A stretch of DNA of 64,000 nucleotides from Telmatospirillum sp. Lineage in GTDB: Bacteria > Pseudomonadota > Alphaproteobacteria > Rhodospirillales > Magnetospirillaceae. This document shows positions 1-9,779 of the stretch, piece by piece. The stretch's first letter is position 1. Each line of letters begins with the position of its first letter. The notes under the pieces are model-generated. The model was not told the origin of the DNA. It saw only the letters and a program-made list of their open reading frames with translations, and made no database searches. Both the position numbers and the translations under genes were made by a program. The stretch spans positions 1 to 64,000 of the forward strand of contig JARLJB010000049.1 in NCBI GenBank assembly GCA_031291415.1, given 5' to 3'.

Positions 1-1
1 C

Positions 2-814
2 GGAAGCATTCCCCATTCCGACCTCCTACAGTCGGTGGCACGCCGGGTCGTTGATCGGCGCGTGCTGCATCTGATCAAGATGTGGCTGGAATGTCCTGTC
101 GAAGAAACCGACGATCAAGGAAGGAAGAAACGCACGACCGAAGCCCGGGATCAGCGGCGCGGCATTCCGCAAGGGTCTCCCCTCTCACCCTTGCTGGCGA
201 ATCTGTACATGCGCCGGTTTGTGGTGGGATGGAAGAAGCGCGGGTTGGAGCAAAGCCTCGGCTCTCGCATCGTGACCTATGCAGACGACCTCGTGATCCT
301 GTGCAAGAAGGGCAAAGCCGAAGAAGCATTGCAGCATCTGCGCGAGATCATGGGCAAGCTGAAGCTGACGGTCAACGAGGAGAAGACACGCATCTGCAAG
401 GTTCCGGAAGGCGAGTTCGACTTCCTGGGGTACACGTTCGGACGGATGTATTCACCGACGACCGGCCAGGCTCGTCTGGGTTACCGGCCATCGAAGAAGA
501 GCATCAAGCGCATGGTGGAGAAAATCCATGCCATGACGGAACGAACGGGGACATGGCAAGAGACCACAGAGCTGGTGGGAAAGTTGAACCGCACGCTACG
601 CGGATGGGCGAACTACTTCAACGTAGGCTCCGTCAGCAAAGCGTATCGGGCGCTCGACAGCTACACCGCTCTGCGGTTGCGCCGGTGGTTGCGCTTCAAG
701 CATAAGGTCAGGCGACGCAAGGGCGGGGCATATCCACTCCAGCACCTTTACGGGCACTTCGGGCTCGTGCGGCTAACCTATCGAGAGCGTGACGTGCCGT
801 GGGTGAAGGCGTGA
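2..814 (+). CDS. ltrA: Group II intron reverse transcriptase/maturase, 5'-truncated by window edge
   Basis: The frame is open from base 2 with no start inside the window. A GTG at 35 is available but the reading upstream of it ([15 protein letters not shown]) is already family sequence, so the true start is to the left. The order is: SIPH-type RT motif, the [18 protein letters not shown] block, the catalytic YADD motif near base 280, and FDFLGYTFG of the RT thumb. A maturase domain X-like [11 protein letters not shown] segment follows, with a short basic C-terminus. The enzyme would splice the intron RNA and copy it during retrohoming. No frameshift is seen in the visible part. Confidence 0.9.
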   Translation, partial: GSIPHSDLLQSVARRVVDRRVLHLIKMWLECPVEETDDQGRKKRTTEARDQRRGIPQGSPLSPLLANLYMRRFVVGWKKRGLEQSLGSRIVTYADDLVILCKKGKAEEALQHLREIMGKLKLTVNEEKTRICKVPEGEFDFLGYTFGRMYSPTTGQARLGYRPSKKSIKRMVEKIHAMTERTGTWQETTELVGKLNRTLRGWANYFNVGSVSKAYRALDSYTALRLRRWLRFKHKVRRRKGGAYPLQHLYGHFGLVRLTYRERDVPWVKA

Positions 815-826
815 GGTCTTATCCGA

Positions 827-859
827 GAGCCGGATGCGGGAAATCTGCATGTCCGGTTC
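827..859 (+). ncRNA. Group II intron domain V
   Basis: A 33-base hairpin begins with the catalytic GAGC and ends in GGTTC. Arms GAGCCGGA and TCCGGTTC pair with one G-U, and an upper TGC/GCA stem closes the loop. Size, position just after the maturase stop and the AGC triad match domain V, the catalytic core of group II introns. Confidence 0.75.
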
Positions 860-979
860 GATGAGCGGGATGTGGAAACGGGGTCAAGGTCGGACCAGTA
901 AGGCACCGCCAGACGAAAGGGGCGGCAACAGATATGTCCAACCTAACAGCCACCGCGCCACATCTCGACTCTACGCCAC

Positions 980-1483
980 TCAGACGGCCACTTTCTCCAT
1001 GTATTTATCGATCTCGTCCAATTTCACCTGCACCCACTCTTCGGCTTCGGCGAAGTTCATCGTGTTGACGTTGCGCGGTCCGATGGCGTGAATCAACAGT
1101 GCCTCGATATCGGTGATCACCGCCTGGGTGTCGACGGTTGCTTGCTCTTCCAGGTCTACAACCTTGAAGACGCCATCGTCATCAACATCGTCATTGGTGG
1201 TTTGAAAGCCGAACCACGAAAAGCGATCCCAGCGCTCAGAATGCTTGTCTTCCAGGTGATCTCTCAACCGCTTGGCCAAGCCCTGCTTTTTGGTGAGACC
1301 GACGTAATATGGCCCGTGGTTGCTATAGAGGATGTAGATGCCCTGCTGATCCCGGAAGTCAGCTAGCCGCACACCCGGCCGATTGACACCAATCCGACCG
1401 AGCAAGCGGAATCTAGCGCCCTTGCCGGGATACCAATCCACTTCATCGGCACGCCAGAACAACCCAAAATTCTTTATGATCAT
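980..1483 (-). CDS. GIY-YIG domain protein
   Basis: A 167-residue protein with a GIY-YIG nuclease fold. GIY lies at residues 48-50 and YVG at 60-62, with Arg72/Arg74 and His76 following and Glu127 as the likely metal ligand. About 45 residues precede the domain and do not match anything I recognise. GGGGAAG stands just before the ATG. Single-domain GIY-YIG proteins of this size are usually called endonuclease-like with unknown target; the role here is not known. Its stop lies next to the tail of the group II intron, and transcription is opposite to the intron ORF. Confidence 0.75.
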   Translation of the reverse strand: MIIKNFGLFWRADEVDWYPGKGARFRLLGRIGVNRPGVRLADFRDQQGIYILYSNHGPYYVGLTKKQGLAKRLRDHLEDKHSERWDRFSWFGFQTTNDDVDDDGVFKVVDLEEQATVDTQAVITDIEALLIHAIGPRNVNTMNFAEAEEWVQVKLDEIDKYMEKVAV

Positions 1484-1923
1484 CTGCTTCCCCGTTGATT
1501 ATAGGTCCCCCACGTCGAGGCTTCCGCCGGGTTACCGGCGAAGATTGTCCAACCGAGCACTCGCATTCGTTTTAGTAATCTTGTGGCAGCCGGAAAACGG
1601 TAAGTTCCGTCGGCCACTTTGTCACTCTTTTGTTCAGATCCCCGCCGGCCAGGCCGAGTTGGCCACTGAGTTTTGATTACGCTGGTGCCTCGAACGGGGG
1701 AAAACAGGGAGTGGTCGTTCATGGCTGTTTCAAGACGACACAGTTAATTCGGAGAAAGGCAGCTATCTGGATGCAGCCCTGACCTGCGGAACGCCCGCCA
1801 TGGGCGCGAAGCTGGCGCCGCTGCTTTACGACCACACCGACGGCGAAAAGCCGGCATGCGCAGCAGCGTCGTCGCCCGACAGCACACGCTTCGTTGACCG
1901 CGGTGATCTTTACCTTGCCACCA
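1484..1923. other. Intergenic region without a supported gene
   Basis: No ORF here has a credible start and ribosome site. A plus-strand frame after a TGA near 1676 stays open to about 1974 and reads protein-like (for example LTCGTPAMGAKLAPLL), but it has no start codon with a Shine-Dalgarno and runs into the LysR gene antisense. It may be a remnant of a lost gene. I do not recognise it. Confidence 0.3.
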
Positions 1924-2844
1924 TTATGGTTCCCACATCGGCGGGGTGCCGATTGATGTGCGTAGCGCTTCGGTGAAGGCTCGGACTTTGGCGCTTGGCT
2001 GAGGCAGCGCGCGAAGGAGATGGATGCCGCTCGGCTGCTCGTTCCATTTCTCGCCGGCCAGCGGAAGGCGGGTCAAGACGCCAGCTTTGACATCGGGGCC
2101 GGCAACCCAGGTGGGCAGGAAGGCAATCCCCATTCCGGAAACGGCGGCACCACGCAGGGCCTCAAAATCATCTGAGCGGAAGGCGATCAGGCTGTTTGCA
2201 GCATCGCCCGCCGGACAACCGAGCACGTCCCGCCACCCCAGAAGGTCGGCGCCGTGCAGCTTGTCGAGCAGGCGGTGCGCCGTGAGGTCCGCCGGGTCAT
2301 CCGGTGTCCCGGCCCGGCCGAGATAGGCGGGGCTGGCCACCATGATCCGGGTCAATGGGGCCAGCTTGGTGGCGATCAGTGTGCTGTCGGGGAGCGCGCC
2401 CATGCGGATCACCGCGTCGAGCCTTTCCACGACCGGATCGGCGAGCCTCTCCGTCAGGTCCAGTTCGACTTTGAGTGCCGGATGTTCAGCTTCAAGCGCA
2501 GCGAGAACCGAAAGGACATAGCGCTTGCCGAAGGTTGGGAAACAGGCGATGCGCAACGTGCCGGAGACCGAGCCGTCGAAAGCTGAAACCTCAGCATGGG
2601 TGTCGGCCAGGTCGTCGAGAAGCCGAATCGCCCGGTCGTAAAGCCTCCGCCCCGCATCGGTGAGGGTCAGGGAACGGGTCGACCGGATGAACAGCGCGAC
2701 ACCAAGATCCTGCTCCAGCGTATCGATCTGTCGAACGATCGCCGATGGCGTCATCGCTCGCTTCCGTGAGGCCGCGGAAAAGCTGCCGGCACGAACCACG
2801 TCGACAAATACCGCCAAGAACTCGGCGAAATGAGGGGCCACCAT
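1924..2844 (-). CDS. LysR-family transcriptional regulator
   Basis: 306 residues, the usual LysR length. The N-terminal winged helix-turn-helix covers residues 5-65 (AGSFSAASRKRAMTPSAIVR, then LEQDLGVALFIRSTRSLTLT). The effector domain spans about 90-300. GGAGAG precedes the ATG. It is divergent from the SRPBCC-like/quinone reductase pair starting at 2980, with 135 bases between the two starts. This is the classic layout of a LysR regulator controlling its divergent neighbour. The ligand is unknown. Confidence 0.9.
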   Translation of the reverse strand: MVAPHFAEFLAVFVDVVRAGSFSAASRKRAMTPSAIVRQIDTLEQDLGVALFIRSTRSLTLTDAGRRLYDRAIRLLDDLADTHAEVSAFDGSVSGTLRIACFPTFGKRYVLSVLAALEAEHPALKVELDLTERLADPVVERLDAVIRMGALPDSTLIATKLAPLTRIMVASPAYLGRAGTPDDPADLTAHRLLDKLHGADLLGWRDVLGCPAGDAANSLIAFRSDDFEALRGAAVSGMGIAFLPTWVAGPDVKAGVLTRLPLAGEKWNEQPSGIHLLRALPQPSAKVRAFTEALRTSIGTPPMWEP

Positions 2845-2979
2845 CTTTGCTCTCCAGGCAAAGCCGTTTGTCGGAGACTACGGCTTATCGCCAACCATGA
2901 CCAGACGCACAATCCCCTTCGTCAAATGACAGGCGGAAAAGAAAACCCGTCAAATCGTCAACGAAGAGGAGTGGTTATC

Positions 2980-3528
2980 ATGAAAGTTCTGACCGATCTT
3001 ATCTTGTCACAGTCGGCCTACACCGCAGAAATAGATGTGCCGATTGAGAATATCGACATTTCAGACTGGTTGTTCAATCTTCCAGAAGCGGAATATCAAC
3101 GGTGCTGCCCGCCAGACCATATTGCCGCCGGGGTGACGAATACCGACGACGGTCGTCCGATGTCGATCAATGTCGAGATGATCGGCACGGGTCTGGTCAT
3201 CCAGCACTATGTCGCCGACGAGGCGACCACGACCTACTGCCGCATGAACTCGATCTCCGACGTCTTCACCGCCGCCGGCCGGACCCAGGTCAATGTGGTC
3301 TGGGAACTGATCGCGGAAGCCATTGAGGGCGGGCGCACCCGTTACACCAATCGCGTCACCTCTCACCCGACCGACGCCTTTCTCGGCTTCCTCGCCGATC
3401 ATGGCCAGACCTTCGAACAGGCGGCCGCGGCCCGGCAGGCCGCTAGCGGCGATCACAATCGCCGCGAAACCCCGTTGTTTGCCGCCAGCATCGGCCGCAG
3501 GGCGCTGGCCAGGGGAACTGCGCTTTGA
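2980..3528 (+). CDS. SRPBCC-like hypothetical protein
   Basis: 182 residues. The ATG at 2980 was chosen because GAAGAGGAG stands 8 bases upstream; an earlier in-frame start lacks a ribosome site. The protein reads as a small alpha/beta ligand-binding fold related to SRPBCC/polyketide-cyclase proteins (acidic N-terminus, a segment INVEMIGTGLVIQHYVAD, then NVVWELIAEAIEGGRTRYTN). The assignment is by general feel, not by a diagnostic motif. Its TGA overlaps the TTG start of the quinone reductase, so the two are translationally coupled. The partner suggests a role in quinone or aromatic substrate handling. Confidence 0.6.
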   Translation: MKVLTDLILSQSAYTAEIDVPIENIDISDWLFNLPEAEYQRCCPPDHIAAGVTNTDDGRPMSINVEMIGTGLVIQHYVADEATTTYCRMNSISDVFTAAGRTQVNVVWELIAEAIEGGRTRYTNRVTSHPTDAFLGFLADHGQTFEQAAAARQAASGDHNRRETPLFAASIGRRALARGTAL

Positions 3529-4553
3529 AAGCGGTGGTCTTCGACCGGTTCGGTGGGGCGGACGTACTTCGCCTCGCCGACGTCCCGGCACCGGACATGC
3601 GTCCCGGCGATCTTCTGGTGCGGATTCTGGCCGCCGGCGTCAACCGTGCCGATCTGTTACAACGGGAAGGCTATTACGGCACGCAAAGTTTCGGTGAGAG
3701 CGATCTGCTCGGGCTGGAACTGGCCGGCGAGGTGGTCGCGGTCGGGAATTCTGTTACCGACATCCGTCCTGGCGAGCGGGTGATGGCCATCGTCGGCGGT
3801 GGCGCCTATGCCGAATACGCCCGGGTCGACCGCGGCATGGCGGTCCGCATTCCGGAACACCTGGGCACGGTCGAAGCCGGTGCGGTGATGGAGTCTTTCG
3901 TGACCGCCTGGGAAACGGTGGTTCATCTGGGAGGAACCGCCGCGGGTGACAAGATCCTGGTCCATGCCGCAGCCGGCGGTGTCGGCTCCGCCGCGGTGGA
4001 GATCGTCCATGCCCTCGGTGCCACAGTCTTCGCCACGGCGGCGGCCGCGCGCCACGCCGATGTACAGACTCTCGGGGCCGATATCGTGTTCGACTATCGT
4101 TCGGAGGACTTCGAGGCTGGCGTTCTCGGCGCGACCGGTGGCAAAGGCGTCGATGTCGTCATCGATTTCGTCGGTGGCGGTTACCTCGCCCGCAATCTCC
4201 GCAGCCTGGCGCCCGGCGGACGCCTCGTCCAGGTCGGCCTGCTCGGCGGCGAAGACGACGCCACGATCACTCTGGGACTGGTGCTCCACAATCATCTGCG
4301 TCTAATCGGCACGGTGATGAAGTCCCGCAGCGTCGACGAGAAGCGGGCCATGATCCGTCGCTTTGCCGACGGTGCGCTGCCGATGTTCGCCGACGGCCGC
4401 CTGACGCCGGTGGTGGGGAAAACCTTCCCGCTTGCCGACGCCGCCCTGGCGCATCGTTGCATCCTTTGGTTTCGGCTCAGAGGTTTGGCGACCAAAAAAC
4501 CTTACCGGAGATCAACGATGACCACCCACTTTCGCGGGTGCGCCCGGCAATAA
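3525..4553 (+). CDS. NAD(P)H:quinone oxidoreductase (MDR family) with an aberrant C-terminus
   Basis: 342 residues from a TTG start that overlaps the preceding stop. Residues 1-120 form the GroES-like catalytic domain (GVNRADLLQREGYY). The Rossmann motif AAAGGVGSAAVEI near residue 147 marks the nucleotide site. No zinc ligands are seen, so this is the PIG3/QOR type. The family normally ends AHRxMExGxHxGKIVL, but here the sequence departs after FPLADAALAHR into an unrelated 34-residue tail. The stop codon sits inside a 15-bp inverted repeat. The end therefore looks replaced by a recombination or repeat insertion. Activity may survive, since the lost part is the last helix and strand. Confidence 0.85.
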   Translation: MKAVVFDRFGGADVLRLADVPAPDMRPGDLLVRILAAGVNRADLLQREGYYGTQSFGESDLLGLELAGEVVAVGNSVTDIRPGERVMAIVGGGAYAEYARVDRGMAVRIPEHLGTVEAGAVMESFVTAWETVVHLGGTAAGDKILVHAAAGGVGSAAVEIVHALGATVFATAAAARHADVQTLGADIVFDYRSEDFEAGVLGATGGKGVDVVIDFVGGGYLARNLRSLAPGGRLVQVGLLGGEDDATITLGLVLHNHLRLIGTVMKSRSVDEKRAMIRRFADGALPMFADGRLTPVVGKTFPLADAALAHRCILWFRLRGLATKKPYRRSTMTTHFRGCARQ

Positions 4554-4594
4554 CGCCTCCGGGTGCCACGCGGCCTCCAGCGTTATTGCCGGGC
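4542..4594. repeat. Perfect 15-bp inverted repeat across the qor stop codon
   Basis: GCCCGGCAATAACGC at 4542-4556 is answered by its exact reverse complement at 4580-4594, with a 23-base loop. The TAA of the upstream gene lies in the left arm. No T-run follows on the plus strand, so it is not a standard intrinsic terminator. A REP-like palindromic unit is the alternative. Confidence 0.7.
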
Positions 4595-4653
4595 AAATGC
4601 CCCTACACCACTTCACGGGACGGGACCAAACCGGCACTGTCCGAAACTAAAGA

Positions 4654-4821
4654 TCAGGACTTTGTCAGGCGCTCCAGCTCATCCTTTATCTCGAGCTTTT
4701 TGAACTTTAGTTTCGCGACCTTTGAGGCATCCGGCAGGGTGCGCCGAGCCTCCTGTATGAGGGCGGCGTCGAGAGCAGCATGCTTTGCTTTGAGGGAGTC
4801 GACACGATCAAGAAGGCTCAT
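4654..4821 (-). CDS. DUF465 (YdcH-like) small coiled-coil protein
   Basis: 55 residues starting at MSLLDRVDSLKAKHAAL. The open frame extends further upstream, but that part is not family-like and the typical DUF465 length and start match this ATG. It is an alpha-helical hairpin, rich in Lys/Glu/Leu (VAKLKFKKLEIKDELERL). The molecular role of this family is unknown. Confidence 0.85.
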   Translation of the reverse strand: MSLLDRVDSLKAKHAALDAALIQEARRTLPDASKVAKLKFKKLEIKDELERLTKS

Positions 4822-5270
4822 ATTCGTACCCCTAACAATCGTTTCCACGTCGTTCGTTTTATCAAATACCAAAGGGATCTCAAACGGTATAGATAGGGCG
4901 CAAATTCTTCTGGAGGATTGCGCGGCAACCACCCGGCACATAATGCGAAGATAAGTTGGTCGGTTAGCCGTCAGATAGATTCGCCGGCCTCTCCGCTCTT
5001 TTTGGGTCTGCAGAACCTCCGGATCCGGCCGTTCCGGTTTCGGAAACCGGCATTGACCGACGGAACGTCCGGGATGGGCGCTAAATCGCCGTTCAGCCGA
5101 ATCGAAGCGAAGGGCTCTCTGGGCCAGTTGTAAATATTCCTGGCGAGGCCGGATGAATACAGGCTGACTCGCAGACAATCCTGGCCGACGACGCGGCTGA
5201 TCGCAGTTAATTTCGGCCCAAAATCACGATGATTGCCGGCCGGTCGGACTATGAAAGTCGGCCGTTACAC
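4822..5270. other. Intergenic region
   Basis: About 450 bases between two minus-strand genes. It must hold the promoter of the DUF465 gene. No ORF with a ribosome site and no clear RNA structure was seen. Confidence 0.4.
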
Positions 5271-6038
5271 CTAGAGACGGTATCCCAGCTTGCGCGAGAT
5301 CTCGTCGGTTGCCTGCTTGATCATCTTGCTTAATTCACCAAGCTTTTCCCGCGTAATGCGGGAACTTGGGCCGGAGACGCTGATCGCCGCAATGACTTGC
5401 TTGCGGGCGTTGAAGATTGGCGCGGCGACGCACCTGAGGCCGAGCTCGCGTTCCTGGTCGTCTATTCCGTAACCGTTTTGCCGGATCCGGCGGAGGTGAT
5501 CTGCCAGTTCCCCTTCTTCGGTGATGGTGTTTTCGGTGTAGCGTTTCAGACCTTCGCTGGCGACCGCTTTACGATCCTCTTCAGACATGAACGCCAGCAG
5601 GACTTTTCCGACGCCGGTGCAGTGCAGCAGGGCCTCTTGGCCGATCCGTGAAGAAATGATCATGGCGTGAGGAGCTTCGACCTTGTCGATGTAAATGGCA
5701 CGCCGGCCTTCGACAACGACAAGATGCACGGTCTCCATGGTCTTTTCGACGATCTGCAAAAGAAAAGGCCGTGTCAGATCTCGAAGGTCCTGGCCGCTGA
5801 TATAGGCCTGACCGAGCTCAAACGCCTTCAACCCCAGGCTGTAGTGCCCAGTTTCCGGATCTTGTTGAATATAGCCAAGTCGCTGCAGTGTATGGAGAAG
5901 ACCGAAACAGGTGCTCTTATGCAACCCGACGCGGTTGGCGATGGTCGTGACACCCAGAGCGCGTTCGTCGCCGGAAAATTGTTCGAGGATGGAGAACGCT
6001 CGTCCGACAGATTGAATAAAATTATACTTGGTTTCCAT
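5271..6038 (-). CDS. IclR-family transcriptional regulator
   Basis: 255 residues from METKYNFIQSVGRAF; an alternative ATG lies 8 codons upstream at 6062. The N-terminal winged helix covers about residues 8-65 (TTIANRVGLHKSTCFGLLHT) and the C-terminal IclR effector domain about 80-250, with CVAAPIFNARKQVIAAISVSGP typical of the family. It lies directly downstream of a same-strand catabolic operon (6321-11459). It is the natural candidate to control that operon, probably through the operator-like palindromes at 11683 and 6090. Confidence 0.92.
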   Translation of the reverse strand: METKYNFIQSVGRAFSILEQFSGDERALGVTTIANRVGLHKSTCFGLLHTLQRLGYIQQDPETGHYSLGLKAFELGQAYISGQDLRDLTRPFLLQIVEKTMETVHLVVVEGRRAIYIDKVEAPHAMIISSRIGQEALLHCTGVGKVLLAFMSEEDRKAVASEGLKRYTENTITEEGELADHLRRIRQNGYGIDDQERELGLRCVAAPIFNARKQVIAAISVSGPSSRITREKLGELSKMIKQATDEISRKLGYRL

Positions 6039-6089
6039 TGCGTGTTCCGATATGGCCGGCACTGTAAATGCGCGACAAATTTACTATGA

Positions 6090-6102
6090 AATTCAATGAA
6101 TT
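6090..6102. promoter_or_regulatory. Operator-like palindrome upstream of the IclR gene
   Basis: AATTCA-A-TGAATT, 6-bp arms around one base, about 50 bases upstream of the regulator start. Position and size fit an autoregulatory site. No experimental or comparative support is available. Confidence 0.3.
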
Positions 6103-6222
6103 GTCTGAAAATTCCACCGAAAGGAGAACGGTTTGCGAGAGAATCAATGCATCAGATTTATTCCTCGCTCCGGAATCGTCAAGGTAAAACTGAATCGGAA
6201 CGGCGTTCGGAAATTCTTGAAG

Positions 6223-6268
6223 ATGGGATTTTGGTGGATGACGGAGCTGTCATCCTCCAAAATCCCAT
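6223..6268 (-). terminator. Long hairpin after the catabolic operon
   Basis: Two 20-base arms (6223-6242 and 6249-6268) pair with a single T-T mismatch around the loop GGAGCT. It lies 53 bases beyond the stop of the acetaldehyde dehydrogenase gene on the minus strand, between that gene and the IclR gene. The T-run after the stem is poor, so it could be a terminator or an mRNA-stabilising 3' structure. Confidence 0.55.
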
Positions 6269-6320
6269 TCATGTGCGCTGGAGGAAAGACCGCCGGGCTG
6301 GTCGGGTCGGCTGTTTCAGG

Positions 6321-7259
6321 TCAGGCGGCTTTGGTCTGGCGTTCTGCCATCCGTTCCGCCGTCCGCAATGCCGCAGACGTCATGATGTCGAGGTTTCCGG
6401 CGTAGGCGGGCAGGTAATGGGCGGCGCCTTCGACTTCCAGGAAGACGGTGACCTTGAGCCCGCTGACGGATTCGGAACTGCCGGGCAGACGGATCGGCGC
6501 CTCGGGGGATATCGTCTCGAATTGCACCGCCTGTTTCAGCCGATAGCCGGGCACATAGGCTTGGACGGCGGCGATCATGGTGGCGATCGAGCGTTCGATG
6601 GCCTGGCGGTCGTCGCCCTGCGTGAGGCAGAAGACGGTGTCGCGCATCATGAGCGGTGGCTCGGCCGGATTGAGAATGATGATGGCTTTGCCTCGTTGCG
6701 CGCCTCCGACGATTTCAAGGGCCCGCGAGGTGGTTTCGGTGAATTCGTCGATATTGGCCCGCGTTCCCGGTCCGGCCGACTTCGAGGCGAGCGAGGCGAC
6801 GATTTCGGCATAGATGACCGGCGCGACGCGGGAGATCGCGGCGACGATGGGAATGGTCGCCTGACCGCCGCAGGTGACCATATTGACGTTGTCGCTATCG
6901 ATCTGGCGGTCGAGATTGACCGACGGCACCACATAAGGCCCGACAGCCGCCGGGGTCAGGTCGATAGCGGTTTTCCCATCCTGTTTCAGGACCTTTGCGT
7001 GGGCCTCGTGGGACTTGGCGGAGGTGGCATCGAAGACGATTTCGATGTCGCGGTAAACGGGCATGCGCCGCAATCCCTCCAAGCCGTCGGCGGTGGTGGC
7101 GATGCCCATCCGGCCGGCGCGCATCAGTCCGTCGGACTTGGGGTCGATACCCACCAGTGCTGCCATCTCCAAACGCTGGCTGTGGCGCAATATCTTCATC
7201 GTGAGATCCATGCCGATGTTGCCGGATCCAATGACGGCGACCTTCACTTTATTAGTCAT
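6321..7259 (-). CDS. mhpF: Acetaldehyde dehydrogenase (acylating)
   Basis: 312 residues, full family length. It converts acetaldehyde, NAD+ and CoA to acetyl-CoA, taking acetaldehyde channelled from its aldolase partner. The Rossmann motif [13 protein letters not shown] starts at residue 7 and the catalytic Cys130 lies in [10 protein letters not shown]. The ATG overlaps the aldolase TGA by four bases (ATGA), as expected for a channelling aldolase-dehydrogenase complex. A longer open frame runs upstream inside the aldolase gene and was discarded. The MhpF/DmpF/BphJ family is clear; in this operon the donor acid need not be a meta-cleavage product. Confidence 0.95.
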   Translation of the reverse strand: MTNKVKVAVIGSGNIGMDLTMKILRHSQRLEMAALVGIDPKSDGLMRAGRMGIATTADGLEGLRRMPVYRDIEIVFDATSAKSHEAHAKVLKQDGKTAIDLTPAAVGPYVVPSVNLDRQIDSDNVNMVTCGGQATIPIVAAISRVAPVIYAEIVASLASKSAGPGTRANIDEFTETTSRALEIVGGAQRGKAIIILNPAEPPLMMRDTVFCLTQGDDRQAIERSIATMIAAVQAYVPGYRLKQAVQFETISPEAPIRLPGSSESVSGLKVTVFLEVEGAAHYLPAYAGNLDIMTSAALRTAERMAERQTKAA

Positions 7260-8281
7260 GCACTTGCTCCTGACGAGACGGCGGCGGCCAGATCGAGCGC
7301 CACGTCGATGATCATGTCCTCTTGTCCGCCAACCATCTTTCTCCGCCCGAGTTCGATGAGGATCGAGCGCACATCGACGCCGTAGGTCTGCGACGCCCTT
7401 TCGGCATGGCGCAAAAAGCTCGAGTAGACTCCGGCATATCCGACCGACAGGGTCTCTCTGTCGACGCGGACCGGACGGTCCTGAAGTGGCCGTACCAGAT
7501 CGTCGGCCGCATCCATCAGACTGAACAGGTCGCAACCGGGCTCCCAGCCAAGCCGTTCAGCAACCGCGACAAAGACTTCGATCGGCGTGTTGCCTGCTCC
7601 GGCCCCCATTCCGGCCAGCGAGGCATCGACGCGGAAAGCGCCAAGCTCGACAGCCGCGACCGAATTGGCGACGCTGAGCGACAGATTGTGATGAGCATGA
7701 ATACCGATTTGGGTTTCCGGTCGCAGGGCGCCGCGGACGGCCGTGACCCGTTCGCTTACGCCGGATGTCGTCAGTGCGCCGGCACTGTCGGTGACGTAGA
7801 TGCAATGAGCGCCATAGTCTTCCATCAACCGCGCCTGCTCGGCCAGTGTCTCGGGGCTCGCCATATGAGCCATCATCAGGAAGCCTGCGACGTCAAAGCC
7901 CATGGCCCGGGCTGCCTCGATGTGTTCGCGGGACACATCGGCCTCGGTGCAGTGTGTGGCGATCCTTACGGAGGCGACACCCGCTTCACGGGCAAGACGC
8001 AGATCCTCGACCGTGCCGATGCCCGGGATCAACAATGTCGTCAGTTTAGCGTGGGTGAGCACGCCGGCGACCGCTTGCAGCCATTCAAGATCGTCGTGCC
8101 GTGCAAAACCGTAGGTGAAGCTGGAACCGCCGAGGCCGTCGCCGTGGGCCACCTCGATGGCGTCGACCTTTGCCCGGTCGAGAGCTTTGGCGATCTTAAG
8201 AACATCCTCCAACCGGTATTGATGACGGACGGCATGCATGCCGTCGCGGAGGGTGACATCCTGGATATATAATTTTTTCAC
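7256..8281 (-). CDS. mhpE: 4-hydroxy-2-oxovalerate aldolase
   Basis: 341 residues from a GTG start with AAGGAG upstream. It is a class II pyruvate aldolase that splits 4-hydroxy-2-oxovalerate into pyruvate and acetaldehyde. N-terminal [15 protein letters not shown] supplies the Arg/Asp and the catalytic His, and [13 protein letters not shown] supplies the metal-binding histidines. [17 protein letters not shown] and the C-terminal dimerisation part that contacts MhpF follow. It overlaps mhpF by four bases. No ring-cleavage or hydratase gene is nearby, so the 4-hydroxy-2-oxo acid probably arises from the dehydratase at 9780-11459. Confidence 0.94.
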   Translation of the reverse strand: MKKLYIQDVTLRDGMHAVRHQYRLEDVLKIAKALDRAKVDAIEVAHGDGLGGSSFTYGFARHDDLEWLQAVAGVLTHAKLTTLLIPGIGTVEDLRLAREAGVASVRIATHCTEADVSREHIEAARAMGFDVAGFLMMAHMASPETLAEQARLMEDYGAHCIYVTDSAGALTTSGVSERVTAVRGALRPETQIGIHAHHNLSLSVANSVAAVELGAFRVDASLAGMGAGAGNTPIEVFVAVAERLGWEPGCDLFSLMDAADDLVRPLQDRPVRVDRETLSVGYAGVYSSFLRHAERASQTYGVDVRSILIELGRRKMVGGQEDMIIDVALDLAAAVSSGASA

Positions 8282-8378
8282 GAAGTCGCTCCTTGTTTTG
8301 CTCTTTTCCGTCGCGGCGAGAGCCCCGGGGACGTTTCCGACCCTCCACGGTGCCGGTTCCCCGGGACGACGGATAAAA

Positions 8379-9731
8379 TCAGTTCGTTGCCTTGACGGGC
8401 TCAGCCGTCCGCGGTGCAGAGGCTTCGGCCTTCTTGCAGACCAGGTAGACGAGGAAGCTTCCCAAGACCGTGCAGCCGCCGAGGAACAGCAGGCCGCTGA
8501 TAAAGGAACCCGTGGAATCCTTGATATAGCCGACCAGGAATGGGCCCAGGAAACCACCCAGGTTACCGATGGCATTGATGAACCCGATGCCAGCGGCGAC
8601 GGCGGTTCCGGTGAGGAATGTCGGGGGGATCGTCCAAAAGATCGGCATGCATCCATACATGCCGATGCTGCTGATCGACAGCAGAAGGATGGTCAGGACC
8701 TGATGCTGCTGGGTAAAGGCGCTCGCCACCAGGGCCGTTCCCGCCAACAACGTGGAACAGGTGACATGCCACTTCCGTTCCTGGAACCTGTCCGAACTCG
8801 CTCCGATCAGCAGCATGCCGATCGACGCGGCGAGGAAGGGAATGGCCGCGACAATTCCGATTTGCCCGGCGCCGGCATTCCCGAAGGTCTTGACGATCTG
8901 TGGCAGCCACATGTTGACGCCGTAGACGCCGATCACCATGCACACATAGATCAGGCAGAGCAGCAGAACCCGTCCATTGGCAATGGTCTCCCAGAGGCTA
9001 TGGGGGGCTTGGCTTGTCGCTTCGACGGAACGGCACTCGTTATCGAGTTCGGTTTGCAGCCAGTTGCGCTCTTCCGGCTTGAGCCACAACGCTTTGGCGG
9101 GAAGGTCGGTCAGGAAAAACAAGGCGACGATGCCGATGAGGCTGGAGGGGAAGCCCTCGAGAAGGAAAAGCCACTTCCATCCGGCGACTCCCAGGACGCC
9201 GTCCATTTCAAGCAGCCATCCCGACACCGCAGATCCCAGCATGAGGGCGATCGGCTGGGCGAACATGAAGCGCGAGACGATTTGTCCCCGATACTTGGAT
9301 GGAAACCAGAGCGTCAGATAAAGGATGATGCCGGGAAAAAAACCGGCTTCGGCGGCGCCAAGCAAAAAGCGGATCGCGAAGAAACTTGTCGTCCCCTGTA
9401 TGAAGATCATGCTGGTAGATACAAAGCCCCAGATGATCATGATGCCGGCAATCCAACGTCTGGCGCCATATTTATGGAGCCCGAGATTGCTTGGAACGCC
9501 GAAGAAAAAGTAGCCGACGAATAGAATCCCGGCACCCCATCCAAACACTGTTGGAGAAAAACCGAACTCCTTGTTCATAGTTAATGCTGCAAATCCGAGA
9601 TTTACGCGATCAACGAAGCATAAAATGTATGAAAATACGAGAAATGGTATCAGTCTCCATGAGATTTTTCTGATAATATCGTTACCGTATTTATCATCGT
9701 CCATTGTCGGTGAATGCGATGGCGATGTCAT
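8379..9731 (-). CDS. MFS organic-anion transporter (anion:cation symporter family)
   Basis: 450 residues with about 12 membrane segments. The ATG at 9731 follows GGGAGAGAAAAG; an earlier ATG lacks a ribosome site. [20 protein letters not shown] in the first segment and [20 protein letters not shown] are signatures of the ACS group (tartrate, phthalate and hexuronate/galactonate transporters). It lies between the IlvD/Edd dehydratase and the aldolase in one operon. It is thus the likely uptake system for the hydroxy- or sugar acid that the operon degrades. Confidence 0.9.
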   Translation of the reverse strand: MTSPSHSPTMDDDKYGNDIIRKISWRLIPFLVFSYILCFVDRVNLGFAALTMNKEFGFSPTVFGWGAGILFVGYFFFGVPSNLGLHKYGARRWIAGIMIIWGFVSTSMIFIQGTTSFFAIRFLLGAAEAGFFPGIILYLTLWFPSKYRGQIVSRFMFAQPIALMLGSAVSGWLLEMDGVLGVAGWKWLFLLEGFPSSLIGIVALFFLTDLPAKALWLKPEERNWLQTELDNECRSVEATSQAPHSLWETIANGRVLLLCLIYVCMVIGVYGVNMWLPQIVKTFGNAGAGQIGIVAAIPFLAASIGMLLIGASSDRFQERKWHVTCSTLLAGTALVASAFTQQHQVLTILLLSISSIGMYGCMPIFWTIPPTFLTGTAVAAGIGFINAIGNLGGFLGPFLVGYIKDSTGSFISGLLFLGGCTVLGSFLVYLVCKKAEASAPRTAEPVKATN

Positions 9732-9779
9732 TCTTTTCTCTCCCTTTGTTTGTAACAATATATCATGTCTTTTAGACAC

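Larger units (their letters stand above)
1..975 (+). mobile_element. Group II intron, 3' portion (5' end outside window)
   Basis: The left edge cuts a group II intron. What remains is the C-terminal two thirds of the intron-encoded reverse transcriptase/maturase, followed 12 bases after its stop by a good domain V hairpin. The right border is approximate: domain VI and the exact 3' splice site were not resolved. The 100 bases after domain V look like the 3' tail that usually follows this type of intron ORF. Only the 3' half is visible, so intactness and mobility cannot be judged. Confidence 0.6.

Noticed and set aside
834-1091. 85-residue plus-strand ORF after the intron ORF
   Set aside because: Starts inside domain V of the intron and then reads antisense to the GIY-YIG gene; a shadow of intron RNA structure.
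4457-4954. 165-residue ORF overlapping the end of the quinone reductase
   Set aside because: Checked as the missing C-terminus in another frame; it does not contain the family ending GKIVL, and most of it is antisense to the DUF465 gene.
6096-7385. 429-residue plus-strand ORF
   Set aside because: Entirely antisense to mhpF and mhpE, with His/Gly/Asp-rich composition typical of a shadow frame; no ribosome site.
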